From the NCBI RefSeq assembly GCF_002432125.1, contig NZ_DJFS01000077.1, positions 1 to 24,315 on the forward strand: a stretch of DNA of 24,315 bases, written 5' to 3'. The notes below the pieces were generated by a model. The model did no database searches. It saw only the letters and a program-made list of their open reading frames with translations, and was not told where the DNA came from. Of this stretch, positions 1 to 8,058 are shown piece by piece. Made by a program: the position numbers and the translations under genes. The stretch comes from Brevundimonas sp. UBA5866 (GTDB lineage: Bacteria > Pseudomonadota > Alphaproteobacteria > Caulobacterales > Caulobacteraceae). Positions within the stretch are counted from its first letter, which is position 1, and every line of letters begins with the position of its first letter.

Positions 1-186
1 ACGGCCACCGGGAAAGACCCATTTATTGGCCATAAAAACATGGCTGTCGGCGCGGCGGCCCATCAGGACTTCAAGGTTCCGTCCGCCGCGCGTCAGGATC
101 AGGGTCGCCGCATCGCGGGGGCGTTGGCGGCTCCCGACGTTGGCGGCGTCCCGCAGGTCCATCTGGGCGTCGAACGGTTCGCTCAC
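1..186 (-). CDS. NUDIX hydrolase, N-terminal part (cut by window edge)
   Basis: The minus strand opens with GTG at 186 and stays open to base 1, giving 62 codons that read MSEPFDAQMDLRDAANVG and then RDAATLILTRGG, LEVLMGRRA and ANKWVFPGGR. The run of a beta strand, a GRR turn and W.FPGG is how NUDIX hydrolases begin just before the GX5EX7REUXEEXGU catalytic box. That box lies beyond the window, so the metal site and substrate (nucleoside diphosphate derivatives in the family) cannot be judged. The GTG start overlaps the TGA stop of rnr by four bases (GTGA), which suggests translational coupling and one operon. An internal ATG at residue 9 is a possible alternative start. NUDIX assignment is fairly firm; the exact subfamily is unknown. 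Confidence 0.75.
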   Translation of the reverse strand, partial: MSEPFDAQMDLRDAANVGSRQRPRDAATLILTRGGRNLEVLMGRRADSHVFMANKWVFPGGR

Positions 187-2498
187 TTGCGCTTGCCCTT
201 GCGGACGCCTTTCAGGCCGCCCAGAGGCTTGCCGCCGTTGCGGGCGCGGGCGGACTTGCCCTTGCCATTGCCCTTGAAGCTGCCACCCTTCTGGTTGCGG
301 CCACGCATGCCCAGACGCGGCATGGCTGCGTTCGGGTCACGCGGGGCCGGATCCGACATCATCTGGAACACCAGACCGCCGGTGATCGGCGTGGCCTCGG
401 CCAGCAGCACCTCGACATTCAGGCCCAGCGGATAACGCTTGCCCGACCGCTCGCCCACAAGGGCGTGGGTGCGGTCGTCGTGGACGAAATATTCGTCACC
501 CAGCGAAGACACCGGCACCAGACCGTCCGCGCCCGTTTCGTCCAGACGGATGAACAGGCCAAAGCGGGTGACGCCCGTGATGCGGCCCGTAAACACGGCC
601 CCCACGCGGTCCTCGAGGAAGGCGGCGATATAGCGGTCCATCGCCGCACGTTCCGCCGCCATCGAGCGGCGCTCGGTGTCGGTGATGTGCTCGGCGATCC
701 CTTCCAGTTCGGCCATCTCGCGGTCGGTCAGGCCGTCATCGCCAAAGCCGTTCGCGCGGATCAGGCCACGGTGGACCATCAGGTCGGCATAGCGGCGGAT
801 CGGCGAGGTGAAGTGGGCATAGCGGTCGAGGTTGAGGCCGAAGTGGCCCACGTTCGACGGCGTATAGAAGGCCTGCATCTGGGTGCGCAGGACCACTTCA
901 TTGACGACCTCGGCATGCGGGGTGTCCTTGATCTCGTCCAGCAGCTTGTTGAAGCGCTTGGTGGTCGGGGCCTCGCCCTTGGCCCAGCTCTTGCCGATGG
1001 TGTGCAGGAAGTCGGACAGGTTGAAGATCTTTTCCTGACTGGGCGTCTCGTGAACGCGGTAGATCAGGGGGATGCGCGCCTTTTCCAGCGTTTCGGCGGC
1101 GCAGACATTGGCCTGCACCATCATCTCTTCGATCAGGCGGTGCGCTTCCAGCGACTGGCGCGGCAGGATGGCCTTGATGCCGCCGTCGGGCGACATCTGC
1201 ACGCGGCGCTCAAGGCTCTCGATGGCCAGAGGGGCGCGGCGCTCGCGGCCCTTCAGCATACAGGCATAGGCGTTCCACAGCGGATACAGGATCGTATCCA
1301 TGATCGGGCCGGTGGTGTCGTCCGGCTGGCCGTCAATGGCGGCCTGCGCCTGTTCGTAGGACAGCTTGGCGTGCGACCGCATCAGGCCGCGCGTGAATTT
1401 GTGGCCGATCTTGGTGCCGGTTTTGTCGAACACCATCCGCACCGCCATTGTGGCGCGGTTCTCGCCCTGTTTCAGGCTGCACAGGCCGTTCGACAGCACT
1501 TCCGGCAGCATGGGTTCCACGCGGTCGGGGAAGTAGGTCGAGTTGCCCTTGGCGCGGGCCTCGCGGTCCAGCGCCGTGTTCGGGCGCACATAGGCGGCAA
1601 CGTCGGCGATGGCGACCCAGACCACCCAGCCGTCAGGGTTTTTCTCATCGGTGTCGCGCTCGGCATAGACGGCGTCGTCGTGGTCGCGCGCGTCCTGCGG
1701 GTCGATGGTGACGAAGGGGATGTGGCGCAGGTCCTCGCGGCCCTTGAGGGACGGCAGTTCCTGATTGTTCGCCTCGTCCTCGACGGCCTGCGAGAAGCCG
1801 ACGGGGATGTTGTTCTGATAGATGGCGATGATGGAGGCGGCGCGGGGATCGTCCTCACGGCCGATGTGTTCTAGCACCTTGCCGCGCTTGGGACCGTAAC
1901 GGCCCTCGCGCTTCTCGGCGGCGGCCAGAACCAGATCGCCTTCCTTCAATCCCTCGGCCAGAGCGGCGGGGATGACGAGGAATTCCTTGTCCTTCTTGTC
2001 CACCGGCTCGATGCGGACCTCGCGGTGGCCCTTGCGGACCACGCCCAGCATCTTGGTGCCTTCGGAGTCCAGCTTCTTGACCATGCGGGCTTCATAGCCA
2101 TCGGCCACACGGCTGAACTTGACCAGAAGGCGGTCGCCCAGAGCAGGGGCCGGACCACGGCGGTCCTTGTCGGCCACCAGCACAGCCTGAGGCGCATCGG
2201 CGTCACCCTTGACCAGCTGGACGATCATCTCGCCGTCGTCGGTGCGGGCTACCACATCGACCACGCCGACGGGGGGCAGGGTGCCGGCCTCGGCAAAGCC
2301 CTTGCGGCCGCGCTTGCCGAGTTTGCCCTCGGCCTCCAGCTCACGCAGCATTTCGCGCAGCATGCGCCGTTCCACGCCCTTCAGGCCAAAGGCACGGGCG
2401 ATGTCGGATTTCTCGGCCTCTCCGGCTTCGCGCAGGAAGGCGAGGAGGGTGTCTTTATCGGGGAGGCCCGCGGTCGGGCGCTTGGGAGTTTTAGCCAT
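183..2498 (-). CDS. rnr: Ribonuclease R
   Basis: RNase R is a processive 3'-5' exoribonuclease of the RNB family that degrades structured RNA. It takes part in mRNA decay, rRNA quality control and tmRNA-linked turnover in the cytoplasm. The 771-residue protein has an N-terminal winged-helix-like segment (about 15-70), cold-shock OB folds (about 75-215), then the RNB core. The core opens with IDPQDARDHDDAV at 265-277, whose clustered aspartates are the Mg2+-binding catalytic signature. An S1 domain follows (about 630-712, with TGRITGVTRFGLFIRL), and a Gly/Lys/Arg-rich tail (about 732-771) ends in KGVRKGKRK, as expected for an RNA-binding C terminus. Length is normal for alphaproteobacterial RNase R. 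A NUDIX gene overlaps its end by four bases. The transsulfuration pair is divergent across a 112-base gap. Long ORFs on the opposite strand are codon-bias shadows. Confidence 0.97.
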   Translation of the reverse strand: MAKTPKRPTAGLPDKDTLLAFLREAGEAEKSDIARAFGLKGVERRMLREMLRELEAEGKLGKRGRKGFAEAGTLPPVGVVDVVARTDDGEMIVQLVKGDADAPQAVLVADKDRRGPAPALGDRLLVKFSRVADGYEARMVKKLDSEGTKMLGVVRKGHREVRIEPVDKKDKEFLVIPAALAEGLKEGDLVLAAAEKREGRYGPKRGKVLEHIGREDDPRAASIIAIYQNNIPVGFSQAVEDEANNQELPSLKGREDLRHIPFVTIDPQDARDHDDAVYAERDTDEKNPDGWVVWVAIADVAAYVRPNTALDREARAKGNSTYFPDRVEPMLPEVLSNGLCSLKQGENRATMAVRMVFDKTGTKIGHKFTRGLMRSHAKLSYEQAQAAIDGQPDDTTGPIMDTILYPLWNAYACMLKGRERRAPLAIESLERRVQMSPDGGIKAILPRQSLEAHRLIEEMMVQANVCAAETLEKARIPLIYRVHETPSQEKIFNLSDFLHTIGKSWAKGEAPTTKRFNKLLDEIKDTPHAEVVNEVVLRTQMQAFYTPSNVGHFGLNLDRYAHFTSPIRRYADLMVHRGLIRANGFGDDGLTDREMAELEGIAEHITDTERRSMAAERAAMDRYIAAFLEDRVGAVFTGRITGVTRFGLFIRLDETGADGLVPVSSLGDEYFVHDDRTHALVGERSGKRYPLGLNVEVLLAEATPITGGLVFQMMSDPAPRDPNAAMPRLGMRGRNQKGGSFKGNGKGKSARARNGGKPLGGLKGVRKGKRK

Positions 2499-2536
2499 TA
2501 CGCCCTCAATAACGCGCTTTTCGATGAAAAGGTGAA

Positions 2537-2550
2537 AACTTGCACAAGTT
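2537..2550. repeat. Small palindrome in the rnr / CBS divergent gap
   Basis: AACTTG and CAAGTT flank a two-base centre. The site sits 39 bases upstream of the rnr start and 61 bases upstream of the CBS start, in the only gap between the two divergent genes. Size and position suit a dimeric repressor or activator site, but no regulator is recognised nearby, so this is inference. Confidence 0.35.
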
Positions 2551-2584
2551 GACCGCGAAGCCTGACGGCTTCAGCCTGCGGTCA
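2550..2584 (+). promoter_or_regulatory. Stem-loop in the CBS leader
   Basis: TGACCGC (2550-2556) pairs with GCGGTCA (2578-2584), and just inside it GAAGCC (2557-2562) pairs with GGCTTC (2567-2572) around a TGAC loop. A five-base bulge (AGCCT) lies on the 3' side only. The structure ends 26 bases before the CBS start codon, leaving room for the GGAG ribosome site at about 2597. There is no T-tract, so it is not a terminator. It could be a 5'-UTR control element, or part of a factor-binding site. It does not match a riboswitch class that I can recognise. Confidence 0.4.
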
Positions 2585-2610
2585 CTATCCTTTTCGGAGC
2601 CAGAATTCCC

Positions 2611-4014
2611 ATGTCGCTGACCGACACGCCCTCTTTGTCCCGTCCTTCGAAGTCGCTGCTGGACCTGATCGGCAACACGCCGATGGTCGAGGTGACCAAG
2701 CTGGATACCGGCAAGTGTCGCCTGTTGATCAAAATGGAAAGCCAGAATCCGGGCGGCTCCATCAAGGACCGTATCGCCCTGAACATGATCGAAGCGGCCG
2801 AGCAGTCGGGCCTGCTGCAACCGGGCGGCACCATTGTGGAAGCCACCGCCGGTAACACCGGCCTGGCGCTGACGCTGGTCGGAAAACAAAAGGGTTACAA
2901 CGTCTTGCTGGTTATTCCGGACAAGATGTCGAAGGAGAAAATCCAGCACCTGCGCGCGATGGGCGCCGATGTTCGCCTGACCCGTTCGGACGTTCCGCAC
3001 GGCCATCCGGAATATTACACCGACATGGCCGAGCGTCTGGCCCAGCAGATTCCGGGGGCCTATTACGTCAACCAATTCGCCAACGACGCGAACTCCGAAG
3101 CCCACTTCAAATCGACCGGACCGGAGATCTGGGAACAGACCGGAGGCGACATTGACGCCTTTGTGGCCGGTATCGGATCGGGCGGCACCATCACCGGTAT
3201 CGCACGATATCTAAAGTCAAAGGGCTCCAAGGCAGAAATTCTGTTGGCTGACCCTGTCGGTTCGGGCCTTGCGGGAATCGTCAACGAAGGCAAACCGGGC
3301 CCTGACGGCTCCTATACGGTCGAGGGTATCGGGCAAAACTTTGTGCCCGACACCGCTGATATCGGCCTCGTGGACAAAGCCTATTCTATCCCTGACGCTG
3401 AATCGATCGCCACCGCGCGCGAGCTTCTGCTGAAGGAAGGTATTCTGGCGGGCTCGTCTTCGGGCTGCCTGATTGCGGCGGCAATCCGCTGGTGCAAGGA
3501 GCAGACAGAGCCCAAGACCATCGTCACCTTCGTGTGCGACACCGGCGCCAAGTATCTGTCCAAGGTCTATAACGACACCTGGCTGGCCGATCAGGGCCTG
3601 ACCGAGCGCGAGATCAAGGGCAACCTGTCGGACCTGATCACCCGTAAATACGAAAAGGGCGATGTGGTCGTCGTCGGTCCGGAAGACACCATCGACACCG
3701 CCTTCAAGCGTATGCGCGGCAGCGACGTGTCGCAGCTCCCGGTTATTCAGGACGGCCGTCTGGTCGGCATCGTTGACGAAAGCGACATCGTGCACCTGAT
3801 GAACACCGACGAGATCACCCGCAAGGAGCGTTTCGCCAAACAGGTGAACACCGCCATGACGCGCGATCTGGACACGGTGCAGGTCAGCGAGGACCTCGAC
3901 GCCCTGATCCCGCTGTTTGATCGCGACCGCGTGGCCATTGTGCTGGACGGCGAGAAGTTCGTGGGCCTGATCACCCGCGCCGACCTGATCAACCACCTCA
4001 GCCTGAACCGTTAA
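2611..4014 (+). CDS. Cystathionine beta-synthase (PLP enzyme with C-terminal CBS pair)
   Basis: This pyridoxal-phosphate enzyme of fold type II condenses L-serine with homocysteine to cystathionine, the first step of reverse transsulfuration. The PLP lysine is in NPGGSIKDR (K52), the asparagine loop is TAGNTG (79-84), and the phosphate loop is GIGSGGT (187-193). A GSSSGC motif lies near 297-302. The C-terminal about 130 residues hold two CBS motifs (about 340-400 and 408-463, the latter with a GLITRADLINHL end), a Bateman module that in this family binds adenosyl ligands. At 467 residues it is longer than plain CysK (about 310-330), and it lacks the haem-binding extension of animal CBS. The gamma-lyase gene starts 4 bases after its stop, so they are co-transcribed. 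A CysK-like or O-acetylserine-using activity cannot be ruled out from sequence alone. Confidence 0.9.
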   Translation: MSLTDTPSLSRPSKSLLDLIGNTPMVEVTKLDTGKCRLLIKMESQNPGGSIKDRIALNMIEAAEQSGLLQPGGTIVEATAGNTGLALTLVGKQKGYNVLLVIPDKMSKEKIQHLRAMGADVRLTRSDVPHGHPEYYTDMAERLAQQIPGAYYVNQFANDANSEAHFKSTGPEIWEQTGGDIDAFVAGIGSGGTITGIARYLKSKGSKAEILLADPVGSGLAGIVNEGKPGPDGSYTVEGIGQNFVPDTADIGLVDKAYSIPDAESIATARELLLKEGILAGSSSGCLIAAAIRWCKEQTEPKTIVTFVCDTGAKYLSKVYNDTWLADQGLTEREIKGNLSDLITRKYEKGDVVVVGPEDTIDTAFKRMRGSDVSQLPVIQDGRLVGIVDESDIVHLMNTDEITRKERFAKQVNTAMTRDLDTVQVSEDLDALIPLFDRDRVAIVLDGEKFVGLITRADLINHLSLNR

Positions 4015-4018
4015 GCTT

Positions 4019-5182
4019 ATGACTGAAAAGAAAAATCATCAGGGCTTTTCGACCCGCGCCATCCATGCGGGGCAGGAGCCTGACCCCACGACCGGCGCGG
4101 TGATGGTGCCGATCTACGCCACCTCGACCTATGCGCAGGAAAGCCCAGGCGTGAACAAGGGCTTCGAGTACGCCCGCGGCAAGAACCCTACACGCATGGC
4201 GTTCGAGGCCTGTATCGCGGACCTTGAGGGCGGCGTTCAGGCCTTTGGTTTCGGCTCTGGCATGGCGGCGACCTCGACGGCGCTGGAACTGCTGGAGGCC
4301 GGATCGCACATCGTCACGGGCGACGACCTGTACGGTGGTTCGTGGCGCTTGTTCGAGCGTGTGCGCCGTCGCTCGATGGGTCTGGACTTCAGCTATGTGG
4401 ACCTGAGCGATCTTGCGGCGGTCGAGGCGGCCATCACCGAAAAGACCCGCATGCTGTGGGTCGAAACGCCGACCAATCCGATGATGAAGCTGGCCGACAT
4501 CGCCGCTCTGTCGAAGATCGCCAAGGCGCACAACCTGATCCTCGTGGTCGATAACACCTTCGCCTCGCCCTATTGCCAGCAGCCGCTGGCGCTGGGCGCG
4601 GACATCGTCATGCACTCGGCGACGAAGTACCTGAACGGCCACTCGGACGTGGTCGGTGGTGTGCTGATCGCCAAGACGCCGGAAATGGCGGCCGAACTGA
4701 AGTTCCTGCAGAACTCCATCGGCGGCGTTATGGGCCCGTTCGACGCGTTTCTTGTGAACCGTGGCCTGAAAACGCTGGCGCTTCGCATGAAGGCGCACTG
4801 CGACAACGCCCTGAAGCTGGCCCAGTGGCTGGAAAACCGCGAGGGCGTGAAGAAGGTCATCTATCCGGGTCTGGAAAGCCACCCGCAGCATGAGCTGGCC
4901 AAGGCCCAGATGACGGGCGGTTTCGGCGGCATGGTGTCGGTGGTGATCGACGGCGATCTGGAACGTACCAAGCGCGTTCTGGAGCGCGTTCGCGTGTTCA
5001 CGCTGGCGGAATCGCTGGGCGGTGTCGAAAGCCTTGTGAACCATCCGGCCATCATGACCCACGCCTCCATCCCCAAGGATGTGCGCGAGGCCAGCGGCGT
5101 GACCGACAGCCTGATCCGCCTGTCGGTGGGCGTCGAGGACATCGACGATCTGATCGCCGATCTGGATCAGGCCCTGTCCTGA
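4019..5182 (+). CDS. Cystathionine gamma-lyase / gamma-synthase family PLP enzyme
   Basis: This 387-residue protein is a Cys/Met-metabolism PLP enzyme (fold type I). Family marks are the N-terminal STRAIHAGQEPD, YARGKNPTR (51-59), the DLYGGSWRLF loop (103-112), VVDNTFASP (176-184), the PLP lysine in SATKYLNGHSD (K203) and AESLGGVESL near the C terminus. Placed four bases after cystathionine beta-synthase, it most likely cleaves cystathionine to cysteine, 2-oxobutyrate and ammonia, completing homocysteine-to-cysteine conversion. Gamma-lyase, gamma-synthase and O-acyl-homoserine sulfhydrylases share these motifs, so the preferred reaction rests on context. The start at 4019 immediately follows the upstream TAA, so translation may be coupled. 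A strong stem-loop follows at 5207. Confidence 0.88.
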   Translation: MTEKKNHQGFSTRAIHAGQEPDPTTGAVMVPIYATSTYAQESPGVNKGFEYARGKNPTRMAFEACIADLEGGVQAFGFGSGMAATSTALELLEAGSHIVTGDDLYGGSWRLFERVRRRSMGLDFSYVDLSDLAAVEAAITEKTRMLWVETPTNPMMKLADIAALSKIAKAHNLILVVDNTFASPYCQQPLALGADIVMHSATKYLNGHSDVVGGVLIAKTPEMAAELKFLQNSIGGVMGPFDAFLVNRGLKTLALRMKAHCDNALKLAQWLENREGVKKVIYPGLESHPQHELAKAQMTGGFGGMVSVVIDGDLERTKRVLERVRVFTLAESLGGVESLVNHPAIMTHASIPKDVREASGVTDSLIRLSVGVEDIDDLIADLDQALS

Positions 5183-5206
5183 TCCTGACATCTGTGTGAT
5201 GCTTCA

Positions 5207-5241
5207 AGGGGCCGGGGTTCACGAAAGGAACTCCGGCCCCT
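5207..5241 (+). terminator. Stem-loop terminator after the transsulfuration pair
   Basis: AGGGGCCGGGGTTC (5207-5220) pairs with GAACTCCGGCCCCT (5228-5241) with one G-U pair and a 7-base loop. The 14-base-pair stem starts 24 bases after the upstream stop. Only a weak T-rich tail (AGTCTTTA) follows, and the next gene starts 11 bases later, so termination may be partial. Confidence 0.65.
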
Positions 5242-5252
5242 AGTCTTTAGGG

Positions 5253-6494
5253 ATGCTGCAATACGACGCCCTGCGCGCCCGATTAGCCGAATATCCCACT
5301 GCCGAAATGGCAGTCGGTCTCCTTATCCTCGCCCTGATTGCCTTTATTGCCGACTTTGTTGTCAGGCGTCTGCTGACGCGTGTCCTGCTCAAGATCGTCG
5401 GGCTGAAGACGGATGATCTGGATGTGCTGCTGCGTCCTGTGGTGCGCAATCTGGCGCGGGTTGTCCCCTCGCTGGTGATCCAGTTCGGCATTGGCTCTGT
5501 ACCGCATCTGGCACCGGTCGCGGCCAATCTGATCCGCAATGTCGCGGGGGCGTTCACGATTGTGGCCGTTGTGCTGGCGATCGCCAGCGCGCTGGACATG
5601 GCCAATGCCCTGTATAACCGCACCGAACGCGCGCACCGCAAGAGCATCAAGGGCTATTTGCAGGTGGTGAAGCTGGTCTTCTTTGCCATTGCCACCATTC
5701 TGGTGATCGCCACCCTGATCGACCGTTCGCCGCTGCTGCTGCTGTCGGGCCTGGGGGCGCTGGCGGCGGTGCTGATGCTGGTGTTCAAGGATACCATCCT
5801 GTCGCTGGTGGCGTCGGTCCAGCTGAACTCGAATGACATGCTGCGGGTCGGCGACTGGATAGAGATGCCCCAGATGAGCGCCGACGGCGATGTGATCGAC
5901 ATCGCGCTCCACACGGTCAAGGTTCAGAACTGGGACAAGACCATCACCACCATCCCGACGTGGCGACTGATCAACGAACCCTACAAGAACTGGCGCGGGA
6001 TGCAGGACAGCGGTGGCCGCCGCATCAAGCGTTCACTGCTGATAGATCAGAACAGCGTGCGCTTTCTGACAACCGAAGAGCGCGAGAAAATGCGCCGTAT
6101 CATGCTGATCGACGACTATCTGGCGACCAAGGCGCAGGAGCTGGATGACTGGAACCGCCAGTTGGTGGAGAGTGGCCGCGATCCGGTGAACACGCGCCGC
6201 GCGACCAATCTGGGCACCTTCCGCGCCTATGTGCAGCACTATCTGAAAAACCACCCGCGCATCAGCCAGCATATGACGCAACTGGTCCGGCAGATGGCCC
6301 CTACAGAGAGGGGCCTGCCGCTGGAAATCTACTGCTTCACATCGACAACGGCGTGGGCGGGCTATGAGGCCATTCAAGGCGATATATTCGATCACCTGCT
6401 GGCGATCCTGCCGGAGTTCGGTCTCAGGTTGGCCCAGCAACCGACAGGGGCCGATATGGCTGCCGTGTTCAAGGCATTGGGCCGCGAGGCCTAA
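5253..6494 (+). CDS. MscS-family mechanosensitive channel, YbdG-like
   Basis: This 413-residue inner-membrane protein has hydrophobic helices at about 18-36, 64-82, 97-118, 138-156 and 160-190, followed by the MscS beta domain. The stretch GNDM/VGDWIEM-like (LNSNDMLRVGDWIEM, about 191-205), ADGDVIDIALHTVKVQNW and DKTITTIPT matches the YbdG subgroup, a miniconductance channel that senses hyperosmotic or osmotic membrane stress in E. coli. The cytosolic C-terminal part is long, as in YbdG. The ATG at 5253 is only 11 bases after a terminator-like hairpin and has a close GGG, so its ribosome site is weak. It converges on a porin gene, with a shared terminator between them. Exact gating behaviour is unknown. 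Confidence 0.88.
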   Translation: MLQYDALRARLAEYPTAEMAVGLLILALIAFIADFVVRRLLTRVLLKIVGLKTDDLDVLLRPVVRNLARVVPSLVIQFGIGSVPHLAPVAANLIRNVAGAFTIVAVVLAIASALDMANALYNRTERAHRKSIKGYLQVVKLVFFAIATILVIATLIDRSPLLLLSGLGALAAVLMLVFKDTILSLVASVQLNSNDMLRVGDWIEMPQMSADGDVIDIALHTVKVQNWDKTITTIPTWRLINEPYKNWRGMQDSGGRRIKRSLLIDQNSVRFLTTEEREKMRRIMLIDDYLATKAQELDDWNRQLVESGRDPVNTRRATNLGTFRAYVQHYLKNHPRISQHMTQLVRQMAPTERGLPLEIYCFTSTTAWAGYEAIQGDIFDHLLAILPEFGLRLAQQPTGADMAAVFKALGREA

Positions 6495-6495
6495 A

Positions 6496-6521
6496 AAAAG
6501 GGGGCCTGTCGGCCCCCTTTT
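6496..6521. terminator. Bidirectional terminator between channel and porin
   Basis: AAAAGGGGGCC (6496-6506) pairs perfectly with GGCCCCCTTTT (6511-6521) around TGTC. With A-run on one side and T-run on the other, it can serve both convergent genes (channel ending at 6494, porin ending at 6528). Confidence 0.88.
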
Positions 6522-6527
6522 CCATGA

Positions 6528-7220
6528 TCAGAAGCTGTAGGTCAGGCCAGCGACCACGCTGTCCTTGTGGGCCTTGACCGGAATGTCGGCGTCGGTGCCG
6601 TGCCAGCGCACGTCCACGCCCAGCTTCGGCGTGATGGCATAGGTGGCACCGATATTGGCGCCGACATAGCTGACGTTGTTTTCCTGATCGCGGTAACCGA
6701 TCTCGCCCGAGACCGACAGGGTGCGGGTCAGCGGATACGCGGCATAGGCCGACACCCAGACCCACTCTTCGGTCACGCCCAGACCGTCCGGCGAATATTC
6801 GGCACGCAGGCGGGTGCGGGTGGTACCGAAGGTGCGGGTCAGGTCGATCTTGGCTTCATAGGTTTCGTCGTCGAAACCGGCGTTGGCATCGACCAGCGCC
6901 TTGTAGCTGACCTGGAAGTCACCGTTCCAGCCGAGCACTTCCTGACGGATGCCGGTGAAGGCCGCCAGACCGAGGTCGGCACCGCCCATGTCCAGCGTCT
7001 CATAGGCGGCCTGCGCGTAGAAACGGTTGCTGTCGGAGTTCCAGGTGCCGCGACCCCAGGTATAGGCCTTGCCTTCGGACTTGGAGATGTCGCGTTGGCG
7101 GTTGTCCGAACCTGCGCCGACGGCGAAGTTGAAGGTGCCGGACTGGGCTTGGGCGACGCTGGCCGGAGCCGCAGCGGCGGCTGCGAGGGCAAGGGCGATC
7201 AGGGTGGAATGCAGGCGCAT
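6528..7220 (-). CDS. TorF-like putative porin, paralogue 1
   Basis: I take the start at 7220 (MRLHSTLIALALAAAAAAP...), because this gives a clean signal peptide with cleavage after AQA at about 26; the open frame runs further upstream to 7277 without any membrane-export logic. The 230-residue product has alternating hydrophobic and polar strands, a GAGSDNRQRDISKS segment right after the signal peptide (compare the SDYRFRGxSxS opening of the TorF family) and a terminal aromatic, YSF, as in outer-membrane beta barrels that are assembled by BAM. It likely forms a small outer-membrane barrel; transport substrate is unknown. A second copy lies directly upstream (7335-8021). They share landmarks such as YSPDG/HSPDG, W.WVSA, GYRDQ.N.VSY and a HGTDA near the end. 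Confidence 0.75.
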   Translation of the reverse strand: MRLHSTLIALALAAAAAAPASVAQAQSGTFNFAVGAGSDNRQRDISKSEGKAYTWGRGTWNSDSNRFYAQAAYETLDMGGADLGLAAFTGIRQEVLGWNGDFQVSYKALVDANAGFDDETYEAKIDLTRTFGTTRTRLRAEYSPDGLGVTEEWVWVSAYAAYPLTRTLSVSGEIGYRDQENNVSYVGANIGATYAITPKLGVDVRWHGTDADIPVKAHKDSVVAGLTYSF

Positions 7221-7267
7221 GGGTACTCCGCGGTACTGAAATGGACGCGCGGGGTAGCTTTGCTGTT

Positions 7268-7290
7268 GTTTCAACACAACCTGTTGAAAC
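7268..7290. promoter_or_regulatory. Perfect inverted repeat upstream of porin paralogue 1
   Basis: GTTTCAACA (7268-7276) and TGTTGAAAC (7282-7290) are exact inverted copies separated by CAACC. The site is 47-70 bases upstream of the porin start at 7220, in an A/T-richer spot where a promoter is expected, and has no T-tract of its own. It could be an operator or a hairpin in the leader. No equivalent is seen upstream of paralogue 2. Confidence 0.45.
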
Positions 7291-7295
7291 TACTT

Positions 7296-7325
7296 AAAAA
7301 TGGAAACGGCCCCCGAAGGAGCCGT
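7296..7325 (-). terminator. UUCG-loop terminator of porin paralogue 2
   Basis: Read on the minus strand, ACGGCTCC, a TTCG tetraloop and GGGGCCGT form an 8-base-pair stem (one G-U) at 7306-7325, followed by TTCCATTTTTA. The stop of paralogue 2 is 9 bases before it. Confidence 0.82.
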
Positions 7326-7334
7326 CTGTAATGG

Positions 7335-8021
7335 TCAGAAGGCGTAGGCGACGGTTGCGACCAGCGCATCCTTGTATTGTTCGCCCGGCTGTTTGGCGTC
7401 GGTGCCGTGATAGCGCAAGTCCAGTTCCAGATCCCGGGTCAGCAGGTAGGAGACGCCGACATTGTAGCCGGTGTAGCTTACGGAGTTGGTCTGGTCGCGA
7501 TAGCCCAGCTCGGCGCTGGCGTTCAGCTTTTCGGTCAGGTCCCAGCCCGCGCGGGCCGACACCCACGTCCATTGCTTCACCGAGCCTGCGCCGTCGGGCG
7601 AGTGCTGCAGGCGCAGTCGCGCACTGGCCGGACCGATGGAACGCTTCATATCGGCGGTGAACTCCCACGCATCGTCATCGACGCCCGGATTGGAATCCAG
7701 ACGCCATTTGTGCGTGGCGTTCAGGTCGAAATCGAAGCCTGCCCATTGCGGACGGATGCCGCCGCCAATCTCGACCTCGACATTGGAGCCATTGCTCTTG
7801 ATCGTCTCGAAGGCAGGTCCGGCATAGAAGAAGCCGTCGGCGCTGACCCACAGGGCCTCGCCCCAGACAAAGGGATTGCCGTCAGACTTCGAGGCGTCCT
7901 TGGAACGGTTGTCGGTACCGGCTCCGATGCTGACGTCCCACGACTGGGCCTGGGCGGTGGCGGGCAGGGTGAGGGCGGCTGCCAGCAGGGCAAACGACAG
8001 GGGGGAGGCGTTCAGGCGCAT
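7335..8021 (-). CDS. TorF-like putative porin, paralogue 2
   Basis: Starting at 8021 (MRLNASPLSFALLAAALTLPA...) the 228-residue product has a signal peptide with cleavage after AQA at about 26. A mature barrel-like sequence follows: GAGTDNRSKDASKS, LQHSPDGAG, WTWVSARAGW, LGYRDQTNSVSY and a final YAF. The mature region is clearly homologous to the next gene downstream (6528-7220), and both precursors open MRL, so this is an old tandem duplication. Each copy has its own terminator region, so the two may be expressed separately. Family-level function: small outer-membrane pore; substrate unknown. An open extension upstream to 8078 is ignored because it would bury the signal peptide. Confidence 0.73.
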   Translation of the reverse strand: MRLNASPLSFALLAAALTLPATAQAQSWDVSIGAGTDNRSKDASKSDGNPFVWGEALWVSADGFFYAGPAFETIKSNGSNVEVEIGGGIRPQWAGFDFDLNATHKWRLDSNPGVDDDAWEFTADMKRSIGPASARLRLQHSPDGAGSVKQWTWVSARAGWDLTEKLNASAELGYRDQTNSVSYTGYNVGVSYLLTRDLELDLRYHGTDAKQPGEQYKDALVATVAYAF

Positions 8022-8058
8022 GGGGGCTCCAAAGCGTCGAGAATAGGATGTGCGCGGG

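Noticed and set aside
465..1874. 469-codon plus-strand ORF opposite rnr
   Set aside because: It lies entirely antisense to a complete RNase R gene. High-G+C codon use keeps the opposite frame open; it shows His/Gln/Val-rich low-order sequence and no family motif.
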